Shown: one piece after another, positions 45,473 to 58,730 of the stretch
Layout of the letters: every line of letters starts with the position of its first letter
How positions within the stretch are numbered: position 1 is the stretch's first letter
Assembly: GCA_037367405.1 (NCBI GenBank)
Contig: JAZKJV010002623.1
Span: 1-64,000, forward strand
Direction of reading: 5' to 3'
DNA from: Ottelia alismoides
Lineage: Eukaryota > Streptophyta > Magnoliopsida > Alismatales > Hydrocharitaceae
DNA: 64,000 bases
Made by a program: the position numbers and the translations under genes
Notes under the pieces: model-generated
Databases searched by the model: none
Told to the model about the DNA's origin: nothing
Seen by the model: the letters and a program-made list of their open reading frames with translations, nothing else

Positions 45473-48400
45473 TGATGAATCTCCAATTCATCACCTTTAT
45501 TCTATCATTTTGGCATTAAAAACCCTAATAAATGCATTTAAATACCCTTAATCTGCATAAATTAACATTCACCCCTTGTTATATTATTGCTGTATAAAAT
45601 ACTGTTTTTAATGCCAAAATTATGGACTAAAGAAAAGAAAAAAAATAAAATATCAAAGATATTTTATGACCCTATGTCCCAAGACTTATGCATCTCAATG
45701 ACTAGGTCGACAAGGAATAAAGTAGGAAGAGATAAGGGCTAAAAATACAATAAAAAGACAATTTATTAATTCATTATTTATTCATTTTTTGGGACTATTT
45801 TATTCTTCATTAATTATACCTTAAATAAAGAAACTCTGTACATAAAAGTTGTAGATAATAAAATATAGAAAAATACAAAATTGATTTCATACAAAATTAA
45901 TACACAATGATGTACTCTAAATAATAATTCAAAATCCTAACTTCCTAGACCCATATCTCTCAAATAAAAACTCAAAATATATTAAAATGACCTTTAATTG
46001 TATATAATTCTAATAAGCTATTTAATGAAGGTAGTTTCATATTTTTTGGAGTTAAGGTGTGAAAGTAAGGTTTTGGACCTCTATTGTATAATATACCTTA
46101 TTAAAATAATCATTTTATTTATTCTTTATTATTTTTATTATTTTAATTTTTTATAATTTTGTATATATTATTTATAATATACATATATATTAAAACTAGA
46201 ATAAAACACTAAATAAACTATTAAAATAAAATATTTCTGACCCGGTTATTGAGGAGACTTGAGCAGAGTTTTGGGATTCTCGAAGGCTGTTGGATTTCAA
46301 ATCCGATTCCCATCAAGGTTCCGCCCGCACTAAAATTCCAAAGGTCCGACTTAAGCTCCAAACTTTGATTTTGTGAAGACAAGTTTGATAATTAAACTAA
46401 ATCCAATTTCTTTCTGTTTCTTTTCTTTTGTTTTTCTTTTCTATACTTATTGCATAAGTGTTTGCTAGGGACAAGCAAAGGCAAGTACAGGGGGAAGATG
46501 AATCTCTGTTTCATCATCTTTATTCTACCATTTTGGCCTTAAAAACCCTAGTATATGCATGTAGATAGTCTTAATTCACGTATTTTAACATTTATGCATC
46601 TTTTTTGCAAATACTGTATACGATATGATTTTTAAAGCTAAAATTATAGAATAAATAAAAGAAAATAAAAGGAATAAAAATTTGAAAATATTTATAACCC
46701 TAAACCGCGAGACCTAGGCATCTCGATGACTAGGTCGACAAGGAATAAAGCAGGGGGAGATAAGGGCCAAAATCCAATAAAAATCTATTTTATTTTATTC
46801 ATTTTTATTCATTTTTGGGACCTATTTTTATTTCCACTTTTTATACTTCAAATAAAGAAACTTTGTACATGAAAGTTGTTGATAATAAATATAGAAAAAT
46901 ACAAAATTGATTTCATACAAAAATAATTTACAGATAAAAAGTTATGACCTGAATAAATTTCCAAAATCCCAACTTCCCAGACCTGTATATCTCAAATAAA
47001 AACTCAAATTATATCAAAATCATCTTAATTTGAATAACTTTCAATAAGCTATTTAGTGAAGGTGGTTTCATATTTTTTGGAGTTACGGTTTGAAAGATAG
47101 GTTTGGACCCCTATTGTATACTTGTACCGATTAAAATATTCATTTTATTTATTATTCATTATTTTTATAATTGTATACTTCTATAATTTTTATAAATATT
47201 ATACATAATATGTGTACATATTAAAATAGGAATAAAATGATCAATAAAACATAAAAATACCTGTATAGAATACATAGATAAATTGCCTATATGTATACCT
47301 ATACAAATAACACCTCTATTTATTTAATTGTATATAATACATCAGAAAAATAACAAAAATATATTTAAGTTTATAAAAATAAGTTATAAATATATAAAAT
47401 AATACATTAAATTAATGAAATTAAAAATACAAAATAAAAACAAAAGATTAAAATACATAGATGAATATACCTATATATAGATCTCAAAAAGCAACTTGTA
47501 ATTCTAGACCTCTAAAAAAGATAAAAATTATAATAAAATAACTAAGGAAATAATAAACATTTTTTTATTTTAAAACTTAAAATTAATAAAATCGTTTATT
47601 ATTTAAAATTTAATTTACAAAACTTTTATTTAATTTTTTGTCTTTTTGCGAATGATGTGGCCCAATCAGGCCACACCATCCGTTGATCGGGGGTCAACTC
47701 CATGACCCCAGGATCTGAGTTTTTGCCCCATTTCTCGGAATTTTGGGGCTTGTATCTTTCACCATTTCGCATCGCACTCTTCTTCACTTTTTCTCCTCGC
47801 ACATCGAGCATACACGCCAAAGCATTGTATAGAGGATTGGATCATTGAATTGCTAAATACACCCCGATCTTCTCGCCGCCTCATCAACTGTACCTCTACT
47901 ATCTCCACCGTTCTTACAGATCATGTTTTTGGTCATCTTTCTCGCATTTTTCACGCAACATGCGTTGCTCGAGGATGAAAAGACTCTTCATGAAACTTGC
48001 TCTCTGTACCACCATGATCACGTTGGGTGCAGAGATCTTCCAAAATCGCATCGCATCGATCATAATCTGTCCTTGAACCTCGCTCCATCACCCTCCTGTA
48101 CATAACTCTCCCCTTTCCTCCATTTGAACCTTGAACCCCATTTGACCTAGCTTAGGCCTGCCTCTCTTGCTCTGGAGTGTCTCCTGTGACATGGGAGCCT
48201 TCATCCACGATTAGCGAGCTTCGGCGATGTCTGTGGAGGTCTCCACCACCTCCTTCAGCCACCGGTGTTGAGGTCCACATCTCCTGTTCCCGTTTAGTCG
48301 AGGTAATTTTTGTTTGTTTTTCTTCGCTCTTTAGCTAGCTGTAGTACTTGGCTTTCATTCAGTAGATTTTATTGCATGTTTAATCGATGTTTTGAGCCTC

Positions 48401-50516
48401 GATTCCACCTCAGTATCCACGCCGGAGCTCTGCTCCGACCTCTACCATCCATACCTTCGTCCGCCCCCTTTTTGTTGACTGAAGGGTCGTGACAGTTTGC
48501 CCGCGACCCTCGTAACTCTCTCTTGCAGGTTTCGACACAACATGCACATCTAGAGCTATTTTTACCCCTGTCAGAGGTATCTGGAGGTCCATAGCTCCGC
48601 CACCCTCGTTGATGCGCTACACCACCACTCCGGCCATTTTGAGGCTTCTTGAATTTAGAGGACACCTGCAGGAGTCGGCGCGGTTATTCTTGGGCTTCAG
48701 ACGATCACAGAGGAGGAGGATCGGGGCAAGGGAATTTCGGCTTCCCGGAGTTCCTCCCTATTCTTGCTTCTCCTCTTTTCACCGTTGGATTGACAGCCCG
48801 CTCCAGTTCGCATCTCGGTCGTTGGATGTGTCAGCTGCCCACCGTCGGATGATCAAGGGTCCGTCTAATCTTGGTCGTGGATCGTGAAGCGGCATCAGAC
48901 TTCCTGAGCATGCCATGTGGCAAGTGATTGCCTAGCAGCCGTCCGATCCGCCCGCCTTGGGTATTTTGCACATTCAGCCCAAGCGCTTTTTGTATTTACT
49001 TTTTAATCTATAAACTTTTCTATGCCAATATTATAATTTTGTAATATCTATAAAACACCCCTTGAACTTTTGCTAATTACAAGTCAGTCCTAGCCATGTC
49101 ACCTCACGTGGGATACCTTGTGAGGTGGACATTTTGCAGCTAGGCCCCATTAGTTGTGAGTATTTCGATATAATCTAGAAACTTTTTTATGCCATTATAA
49201 TATTTTTTGTAAAATTGCAAGGAAGCCCTCCGTCTTTTTTCTAATTACAATTTGGTTCCTACCTGGCTCATGTGTTTGTACACGTGAGCTTTGGCAATTT
49301 TGTAGGGAAGGGTTGGATTTTTGGTTATTTATAATTGGTCCTATAACTTTTGCCAGTGTTATAAATTTCTGTGAAAATTACACCCAGTCACTTGTACTTA
49401 TTGATATTTACAAAAATACCCCTGTTAGTGTCGAATTTTTTCTTTGTTTCTAGTATTTATTCTATGCATCTATAAACCTCTAAAAAATCAACAAAAATAG
49501 GCATATATTCTTGGAGCATTGATCTTTCACATGCACATTTTTATTTTGCATTTTTAAGCTTTTTATTATATATAAAAAATAAAAAACTCCATGTTTTGTC
49601 CATGTTTGCAAAAGAAAATACATAAAAATTATAAAAACCTCTTAAAAAAGTACTAAAAAACTATTTTGTTTATTTTTGTATTCTTAACTTTTAGATCAAA
49701 AATCAATAAAAAATAATAAAAAACATTAAAAAAATTGAAAAACTCTAAAATCCTTTATAAAAATCTATAAAATCCATAAAAACTTTAAAAAATCTATTTT
49801 CCATTACTTACTTTTCTTTATTTTATTAATTTTATTATAAAATTAATTTAGAGAATTTTTGACTTTGTTTTATATTTTTAATCTCCATTTTAATTTTAGC
49901 ACTTAATTGTTCCCTATTTTAGGGTATTTTTACTTCAAAAATATATAAAAATTAGCAAAAGTTATGGAAAAATCCTAAAAAAAGCAAAAAATTATTAAAA
50001 ATCCAAAAATGTTTATTTCGTTACTTTTGCTTATTTTTATTAGTTTTTTATTAACCCTAGCTTACATTGCATATATATATATCTTATATATAACTTATTA
50101 TATTTTTAAAGAAAAGAAAATATAAAAATATAAAAAATAAAAAGAAAATACATTATCAGAAAATTAAAAATCAAAATATAAAAATATAAAATCAAAAATA
50201 AAATAAAAAAAATTAAAATTTGGAACCCACAAAAAGCACACTTATAAACAAATACATCGTATTCACATTTTGTACATTCATTGCCTCGATCTATCCTGCT
50301 TGTTCCTTGTGTTCGACACTCTACACATACTTGCACCTATACTCATCTTTGTTGTAGAGTTATAATAAATTTTAACTCCGTACACTTGCTTTTCATTGTT
50401 TGATCATCTGTTATTGGTTAATTGTTATTTGAAGCAGGGTTTCGTGTGAGGTCAACTCGACGACTGGATTTCTCGTCTTGTGAGACTACTAGGCCTCCGC
50501 AAAATCCACTTCAACA
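45473..50516 (+). mobile_element. Element D, internally deleted LTR retrotransposon
   Basis: Composed of the first ~750 bp of a 5' LTR (45473-46225), the last ~270 bp of an internal region (46226-46495, homologous to B 63490-63748), and a 4.0-kb 3' LTR (46496-50516). The rest of the 5' LTR, the primer site and all coding sequence are gone. The 3' LTR starts AGATGAATC instead of TGATGAATC and ends CCACTTCAACA. The GC-rich core is at about 47640-48960. No target duplication matches (atact left, cttcc right). Confidence 0.75.
46496..50516 (+). mobile_element. 3' LTR of element D
   Basis: 4021 bp. Its first 700 bp align with 45473-46225, including the tcgacaaggaataaagcagg block. Inverted relatives of the TGCAAAT and CACGTG modules occur near 48955-49290. 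Frames at 48310-48887 fall in the GC-rich core and are not supported as genes. Confidence 0.75.
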
Positions 50517-51322
50517 CTTCCCAGCTTTCTCCATGTAGGATGCAAAAGATAAATTTATAAACCTACATTAAATGCCGATATGCACGCAAAAATCATTCTA
50601 AGTAGCAATTGCTACACGTGGAGAACCAAATGCTAAGTACTCAGAATGAAACCTAAGTCTGGTCATCGATGCTGATCGGTGCCCTCCACAACAGGTCCTG
50701 CAAGTGTTGTATACGACCTCTCTAAGCACGCGTTTTTAAGACTGAGTACTTAACAATTAATTTATTCTAAGTCCAAATGCAAAGACTATAGGTGCATGCA
50801 AGATTGTTAGGTGGTTGGCCTTAGACTACATGATCAAACAAGCCTAAAACTAAGGGCTCATTCCACAAAACAAATAGAAAAAAGGCGGAAAACATAAAAC
50901 CGCGGGAAACAAAGAAAAAGAAAGCGATAGAAAACTCGAAAAAGACGATGAGCCCCCAAGTGAACAAATACTTGGAAATTGGGCCCGAGTGTCCAACGTC
51001 CTGGGTACATGTATTATTACAATTTATTTGTTCAAAAATGAAACTCTCTCTCTCTCATAAGAAAATAAAAAAATCCTAAGTTATCCTTTCTCTCTCTCTC
51101 TCAAGAGCCTCCTGTTCTCTCCTATCGGCTAGGTCAGAATATCCGCCTCCTCATCCCAAGGCTGCGTAGGATCAACTAAACAATCCTCCTCGATCCGTGG
51201 TCCCTCGCAAGAAGACAAGAGGAAAGATGTCAGATAGTTCACAATAGATAATCAAATGCAGAGAGATACTAAAAAATGGCTAAGCAAGTAAAAGAGATAA
51301 AATCTAATCTACAAGTCGATGC
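50517..51322 (-). mobile_element. Leader of element C, truncated by D
   Basis: The minus strand matches the leaders of A and B. Examples are the cgatcggtgtcc-like block with caacaggtcctg (50670-50705, compare B 58470-58500), the CT-rich tract (51040-51110), and the stem-loop. The gag part is absent because D's LTR adjoins at 50516. Confidence 0.7.
50956..50975 (-). promoter_or_regulatory. Leader stem-loop of element C
   Basis: CCAAGT pairs with ACTTGG around ATTTGTTC in element sense. Aligned with A, two base pairs change from G-C to A-T on both sides of the stem, which is compensatory change. Confidence 0.6.
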
Positions 51323-51340
51323 TCCTCGGCAACGACACCA
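51323..51340 (-). other. Primer-binding site of element C (degenerate tRNA-Asp type)
   Basis: Element sense TGGTGTCGTTGCCGAGGA differs at 3 positions from the tRNA-Asp complement, all C-to-T or G-to-A changes. It lies 2 bases from the LTR at 51343, as in A. Confidence 0.8.
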
Positions 51341-51342
51341 TT

Positions 51343-54300
51343 TGAAAAACGAGCAAATAGGAGTTGTTAATTAACGGTCTGACAAATCAAGTTCGCTATC
51401 GCTGAGGCGAATACTTGAATCATCTCGTTATTTTAACAATTAACCCACACAGATAATAAAGTAATTAAGAACAGAAGTTAAAATTTATTATATCCTACTT
51501 AGAATGTATACTAGCAAGCAAGTAGGAGTCGAACACATGAAGCAAGGGAATAGAGCAGGCAAGATATGAAATCAAAGCACAAATTATCACTCAACTACTT
51601 CGCCAAGATGTAAGTTTTTATGGGTTTTTTGTCTTTTAATTTATTTTATTTTTTTGATTTTCTATTTTTGTATTTAGATTTTTAATTTTCTATTTATATT
51701 TTTATACTTTTAATTTTTTTGAATATATAATATAGCTATATAAGGGTATATAATATAGGCTAGGATAGAGATAAATATTAATAAAAATAGTCAAAAATAA
51801 GAAATAAAATGATTTTGGGTTTTAAATAATTTTCTATTTTTGTTTTTTATAAATTATTGCTATTTTTATATATTTTTAAAGTCAAAAATACCCAAAATTA
51901 GGTTTAAAATTAATACCCAAAAATAAAATGGAGATGAAAAATATAAAATAGTATCACAATTTCTCCAAATTAATTTTAATATATTAATACTAATATAAAG
52001 AAAAATATAAATAGAAAATAGATTTTTAGGGATTTTTTATATTTTTATAAAGGTTTTAGAGATTTTTTTAACTTTTGGAGTTTTCGTTTATAATTTTTAG
52101 CGATTTCTGGTATAAAGTTTAAAAATGCATAAATAAACAAAAATATTTTTTAGGAAATTTCAAAATGCTTTTTATTTTTTTAGTTTTTTATATTACAAAC
52201 AAGGAAAAAATAAGCTCTTTTGATTTTTTATAAATATTAAAAGTTCTAAAATTGCAAATTAAAAATAGTGTGTGAAACTGGATGCAATCAGGAGCAAACA
52301 CCTATTTTTTGTGATTTTTTAGAGTAATGTAGCTATTCAAAATAAATACAAGAAACGAAGAGAAACTACATTACCGACAGGTGCATTTTTTTACACACAT
52401 AAAAGCCCAAGGGCCTTGATGCAAATTTTCCAAAAATTTATAACTGAATAAAATAGTTTCTGGACTAATTAGCAATAACAAGAACCATAGGGGAACGCCT
52501 GCAAAATTACCACCTCATGTAGGTATGTCACGTGAGGTGATGTGGTGTGGATATGAATGTCAATACAAAAAAGTACGGGGGTCTGAATGCAAATGATACA
52601 AAAAATAATTAAACTGCAGATGAATGATTTGGTTCCAATTTTTAAATAAAAAAGGTGGGGACAGGGAATGCAAAATACCCCACAAGGGAGCTGATCGAAC
52701 GGTTGCGATGCCATCACTTGCCACGTATTGACTCCCTAGCACCCAATGACGATTCAATCCGGATGGCTAGGATTATAATGTGCACAGGAGATCAACGGTG
52801 AAGGAGGGCTTGATCCTACGGTAGCTGTAGACCCGGAGGAACTGAAGGGGATCTAATGGCTCAAAGTTGATCTGCAAGAACACCCCAAGAACAAGAGTTC
52901 AACGAGTTTGAATCGACACGAACTCCTTCCTCCAGCGTGATCCGTTGCTGCGATGTGGTACAAGAGCTCGTTGGCGGTCCCCTCTATCGATGGGTGGCGT
53001 TCCAAATCCCAGGGAACCACCGGAGTCCTCCCGCGAGGGCCGACTAGCAAGGCCCCTCCAAGTGGTTCCGACAGAGGGCAAAATCGCCACAGCTTGCGTG
53101 AAGCCCATGTTCCTGCACAAAAAGGGTTGAGAGGGTCAAGGGTAAACTGCCTCGACCCTACAACATGCGATGGGGAGCGAAGGGGGGAGTGGGCGGAGCC
53201 TCTCCAATGAGTGACGGAGGAGAAGAGGTGACAGCCTTGCTCTTTGCAAGACCAAGGTGGGTAGAGATGTATTGGGCGATCAGAAGGTAGAGAGGAAGAA
53301 GATGGAGGTGTCCATGGTGGTGGAGCGGAGAGTGAACGATCATAAACAGAGGGAGGAGGGGCGACAGAGTTGGAACTCTGCCGTCCAGAAATTTTTGCCT
53401 TTTCTAGTTAATGCGACTAAAAAGAATGAAATTGAATGTAGAGATAAACTAAACCTACGCTAAGGAATCAAAATGACGGAAGAAAGAGGAGCGAAGCTCA
53501 CCGATGGTGCACCAGGAAACCGCTTCGGCGGCGACAGCGGACAAGTTGGGCCGACCTCGATTCGACACCAAAAGCTTAGAGAAGACCCGCTAGACTCTCC
53601 TGTTGTCACCAACAAGAGGTAGAAGATCTTAAAACTAGGGAAAAATGGCGGAAGAGGGATCAAGGAGCGAGATTTGGAAGGGGGTGGATTTTATGCGAAA
53701 GGAAGCTAGGCGTGACGGGCACAACAGCAATTTAAAAGCTTAAGCTTTCACCCGGGCGTGAATCACCAGTGAATGAGGCGTCAAAACGCAAGAGAGATCT
53801 ATCCTAGTCCATGCTCGTAACGACATGGAAAAATGCGAGAAAGGAGGTCCGACCGCAGGTCTGATACCCCTACGACCTAGGTCAAAGAGTTGATCGAGGT
53901 CAATTGGGGCTGAAAGCTGGTTGGTCCACGTGGACCAACCAGAAAATCAGACCAAAAATAGATTTTGGAAATTCAATATAAAATAATAATTGATTTTTTA
54001 TTAATTTTAGGTTATAAAATACATTTGTTTATTATTTTCTGAATTATTTTATTATAATTTTTATTTATTTTGTATAGGTTATTTATTACTAGTTACGTTC
54101 TAGGGTTTTAAATATAGGTATATTTATCTATGTTTTTGTGTATTTTTTGATTTTAAATTTTTGATTTTATTATTTTAGTTTATTTTTTATAAAATTATAA
54201 TTTATTTTTAGATATATAAATATATTGTTCTGATATAATATACATACTCAGTTAAATAGATGTATTAATTATATAGGTATAGATGTAGGTATTTTACCTA

Positions 54301-54434
54301 TGTATTTTCTATACGTATTTTATTTTAGTGTTTTCTTTAATCTTTTCTTCTTTTAATAAGTACATATACTATAAATAATATTTACAAGATTATAAAAGAA
54401 TAAAAGTATAAAAATAATGAATAATAAATAAAAG
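51343..54434 (-). mobile_element. LTR of element C, cut on its U3 side
   Basis: Begins TGAAAAACGAGC like A (428) and follows A through the AT-rich part, the TGCAAAT/CACGTG modules (52380-52690), the GC-rich core (52690-53960) and into the AT-rich U3 (about 54430, equivalent to A 3610). It then stops matching. The missing terminal ~640 bp may lie beyond element B, to the right of the window. Confidence 0.75.
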
Positions 54435-54615
54435 GGTTTTTATCAGTTGTGCCACTCTGAGATCTTGAAATTTCAATTATGCCCCTCCCTTTTTGGGAAT
54501 ATCAGCAGTATTCCCGACTTCTTGGCATTCCATTACTTGTGCCCCTCCGTTACTTTAACCATCACCGAGTCGAACTTAACCATGGTTTCTTCAAACCATA
54601 GTATTGTTAAGAGGG
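54435..54615. other. Unassigned 180-bp spacer between C and B
   Basis: It does not match A at the equivalent place and is not part of B's LTR. It contains two 'gcccctcc' phrases. It may be a short piece of another element into which B inserted. Confidence 0.4.
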
Positions 54616-56427
54616 TGATGAATCCACGATTCATCGTCTTTATTCTTTTATTTTAGCCTCATTTCCTTAGTCAAACACCTGTAAATACCACTATTTTCAT
54701 AAAATTACCATTTTGCATGCATTTGCTAAATATGCATTTTTAACACTTTTTGTACATAAATAAAAGGATAAAGAAGAAAAGAAAAAGAAAAGGAGGTATT
54801 TATGCAATAAATACAGACTGACCCAAACCCTGAGAGAAGGTCAAGACTTGACCTGATCGACCAGGAATAAAGTAGGGGGAGATAGGGTTTTCTGTCAAAA
54901 ATCCAAAAATAATTTGTAAATATTTTTCATGTATATTTGTACAAAACTTACAATATTTTATTTTTTCATAATTTAAACTCAATTAATTATTTTTGTAAAC
55001 AAAAGTAGTAAGTAAAAATGTGTTGTAAATAATAAAAATAAGTGTAAAATTAAGTAATGCACATATTGCAAATAATCACACCTAGGAAAAGCCGCAAAAC
55101 GATAATTGAAACACCAATTCTGGCTCCATACGAGCTCAAATCGAACCAAACTCATTCCATTATACTATAAATTAAATTATCTTTCAAATGGTTGTGGTTT
55201 CATAAGTTTTGGAGTTACGGTTAAAAAGTCAGTTTTTGGGGTGTTTGTGCAGTTTAACCAATATTTGTTGTACATATTTATTAATATTTATTTTTTATGT
55301 ATATAATTATAAATATTATTAAAATAAAAAATATAAATAAAAAAATAATTAAAAAATATTTAAAAAAGATATAAAAATTATTTCCTTATTTGTACATGTG
55401 TATATTGTATTATATGTACATAATATGTGTCTACTACTAACTTCCTTATATAAAAATCACCAAAAAATTAAAATATCTCACATTAATTAATTAATATAAT
55501 TTAATTACGAAATTCATATTCAATTACATGATTTATTAGATTTATTTGAATTAATTGATTTTATAACATACCATGTATATAAGATTTGCTTTCTACCGTA
55601 AATAGCCACCATTAAGGTGGCTAATTAATTTTTGTAAATTAATTAATTGGTTTATTTTCATTAAATCCGAATTTTGTTTTCAATTAAATATTTCATTTAA
55701 TTATTTTATTTATTTAACTAACCACTAATTACTTTCTTTATTTGTACATATCTTCCATTTTTTATTTTCCTTCTCTTTTTATTGGGCTCCTCCTCCTCAT
55801 TCACTCTTTGATCAATCTTTGGTGGAGAGGAGCCCGATCTCCAAGAACTTTCTTGTTGAAGAAGGGTGCCTAGCCTCCGAGCCGTCCGGTGAAAGCGCGT
55901 CGGCCTTCGTCGAGGCCATCGCGCCATTTCCGACCCCAAGGTGTGATCCACTTTTATTTCCTGACATTTTTCCTAGGTCAATCGTAGGTCTAGTTTTTTC
56001 TCCCATTTTATTAGTTTTTAGATCTTTAAAAATCACAAAAATTTATGACCACACATAATATACGACCAACACCGATTTCCATCTCATCTTCTCGATCCCT
56101 ACATTTCACGTTCTACCCCACATAATCTATCACCTCCGATCATGCACGGTGATCGGAGTCACGGATCTATCCATCATATCACAAGATCTGCCTATTCACA
56201 CATCCCATTTTTGTGTATAAATAAGAAAAGCATAAAATCATTTTTTCTGTTTAATTCACATTTGTTTTTGCAGGAAGAAAAAAAGAAATTAAATTTTTGT
56301 TTTTCTTTTCTCTCTAATCTTTGTTTTGCAGAAAAATAAAAAAATATTTCTTTTATTTCTAACTGTTGTTTTGCAGGAAAAATTAAAAAAAATAAACAAA
56401 AAAACTTTCACTTTAAAGTTCCTGTCT

Positions 56428-56463
<36 letters not shown>

Positions 56464-57941
56464 AGATACAAAAAAGGGTTTTTATTTTACTTCTGTTCAT
56501 ACATTTACAACAAAAAATAAAAAAATAAAAAATAAAACAGAGGGCACGGCCGCAGCCGCACCCCTCTCCTCAGCTCCGGTCGCGCCTCAGTCCATCGCCG
56601 CTCCGAAGCTCCTCTACCAGTCGACACCTCCGCGCCACCCTAGAAGCCCCCTCGCGTGAGGCGCGACCTTCAACCATCCCGTGTCAGCGCTGCCTAGCCG
56701 TAGCCCGTGCCTCTCCACCCAGATCTCCGCGTCTCGTGCCCAGCAGCGGTGGCAGCCTCCCCCTTTCTCCCTGTTGTGAAGAAGGAACGAAGTAACCCTA
56801 AGAGAGGGGTTTTTGAATAAAAAAACTTTGGCCAAATTGCATATCAACCCCTGGTGATTTTCAGAATAACAAGAAGACCCCCGCGCTCTTGAACATCGCG
56901 TGCCTGGCACGTGATTTTGGATTTATGATTTCAACCCACAATCTATGTCTGTTCTATATTTCATGCAAAAACATTAAACAAATTACATTTTAGTCCATAT
57001 GCTTCCAGAACAATAACTTGTTTGCTCTCTTTGAATGGAATAAATGTTTTTATAGTTGTAAAAATTCTGAGAAAATTTCTATATGCCCCTGCTTTAGTGT
57101 TTATCGTTGTATAAAGTTGTTTCATCAATTTTGATTGTCATTTAATATATTTAAAAAAATAAAATGCAGTGTCTTTTTGTCTTCCTGAAATTAGAAAATT
57201 CATAAAAAATTGAAAAATTGCATAAAAATTCCAAAAAATTAGGTAGGTGTATTTTGGTGTCTTTTAATTTCTGACCAATTTTTGTGCTTTAATCATTTAT
57301 AAAAAAAATCAAAAAATTGCCAAAAATGAAAATTCTTAAAAAAATTGTATAAAATTCTAGAAAAATCAAAAAAATCTGGTCTTGGTCTTTATTTGTAGAT
57401 ATTTCTTCATAGTTTATTTTAAAAATAATCTTTAAGAGTATTGGGCAATTTAAGTAATTTTAAGTTGCAAAATACTCTCAGCTGTGCACTGTTTGCCTTA
57501 TTTTGCATTGTTTGATTTTTTTAGAAAATCACAAAAACATCGGAAAAAGGTGAAAAATTACCAAAAATATTTTAAAATATATAAATCACAAAAACATTTT
57601 CTTTTTTTTTCTGAGTATTTTTTTACATTTTTGAAAAATACAAAAAGAGTCATGTTGTGTGTTTTTCTCCTTTGTGCCTTATTCAAAAAATAAAAAAATT
57701 CAAAAACCACTAAAAATCATTTTAGAAATTTGACTACCGAGTTTTTCAATCGTACTCCGTGTGTTCGACCATGGTCGCTATACCAGGTAAAAAGAATAGC
57801 AAAAACCGCTTACATTATTGTGATTAATTTATCTTATTTTGAGTGATTTAAATATTTTTCTCGTTGACCGAATTGATTGATTAAGGACAACGACTTCGTG
57901 ATTTATTTTCTACCTTAATCGCATCGAATTTAGTGTCATCA
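54616..57941 (+). mobile_element. 5' LTR of element B
   Basis: 3326 bp, TGATGAATCCACG...GTGTCATCA. The family block caggaataaagtagggggag lies at about 54863-54882, the GC-rich segments at 55800-55960 and 56540-56770, and the end is adjacent to the primer site. Confidence 0.88.
56430..56461. repeat. (AT)n microsatellite in B 5' LTR
   Basis: A pure TA run inside the LTR, useful as a polymorphic marker of this copy. Confidence 0.95.
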
Positions 57942-57944
57942 TAA

Positions 57945-57962
57945 TGGCGTCGTTGTCGGGGA
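57945..57962 (+). other. Primer-binding site of element B (tRNA-Asp type)
   Basis: TGGCGTCGTTGTCGGGGA differs from the tRNA-Asp complement by two C-to-T changes. It lies three bases from the LTR end, as in F. Confidence 0.85.
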
Positions 57963-58221
57963 GCATGGTTTTGTAGTCATTTTTCGATTTTGTGATATTT
58001 GTCTCTCTATATTATAATTATTTTCTGACCTTTTCTCTTGGATTTTTGTGCAAGGAATTTCTTGGACGATGACTTCGAATTTCTTTTTGGAGGACCCGTA
58101 CAGGAGGAATAGGAGGGAGGAGAATAAGACTGTTATTTGATTTGACATAACAATTCGTTATCTTTTAATAACTTAGACTCTTGAACTGTAGACTTGGACT
58201 TTTCTCGGGGTCTGTTTCGTC

Positions 58222-58237
58222 GAGCACCGGTGTGCTC
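58222..58237 (+). promoter_or_regulatory. Leader stem-loop of element B
   Basis: GAGCAC-CGGT-GTGCTC, a six-pair stem at the position homologous to the hairpins of F, A and C. The apex ACCGGT is self-complementary. Confidence 0.6.
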
Positions 58238-58430
58238 AGGGGAACTCACCGTTGTTTTTCAAGTTTTTGATTTTACCGCCATAACTTGCTATTTGATTCT
58301 CGTGGATTTAGCCCCTAGACGTAGGAATTTTGATTGATTGTGACGTAATATTTTAAGGCCAAACACCTAATAGATTATCTGTTCCTATAGAACGTAATTG
58401 GACCTTGCTAAAAATTAACTGAATAACTTA

Positions 58431-58730
58431 CTCGTTTGAGAGGTCACGCGCCGCTAGAGGTCGTATACAGTGCTAACAGGATCTGTTGTGGCGGACACCG
58501 ATCGACTCTGAGACCAGACACATACCTCTCTTTCTGATTAGTTAGCTATCTGTTCTTCACGATCAATAGAAGTTGCTTGTCTCGTTTGAGAGGTCACGCG
58601 CCGCTTGAGGTCGTATACAGTGCTAACAGGATCTGTTGTGGCGGACACCGATCGACATCTGAGACCAGACTCAGACCTATCTTTCTGATTAGTTAGCTAT
58701 CTGTTTTTCACGATCAATAGAAGTTGCTTG
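58431..58730 (+). repeat. 150-bp tandem duplication in B leader
   Basis: The unit starting ctcgtttgagaggtcacgcg occurs at 58431 and 58581 with very few differences. It includes a segment also found once in C (about 50670-50720 on the minus strand), so the duplication is specific to B's lineage. Confidence 0.9.

Noticed and set aside
48310..48887. Possible genes in the GC-rich part of D's LTR
   Set aside because: Short frames on both strands in an LTR core; none shared with the other LTRs in frame.
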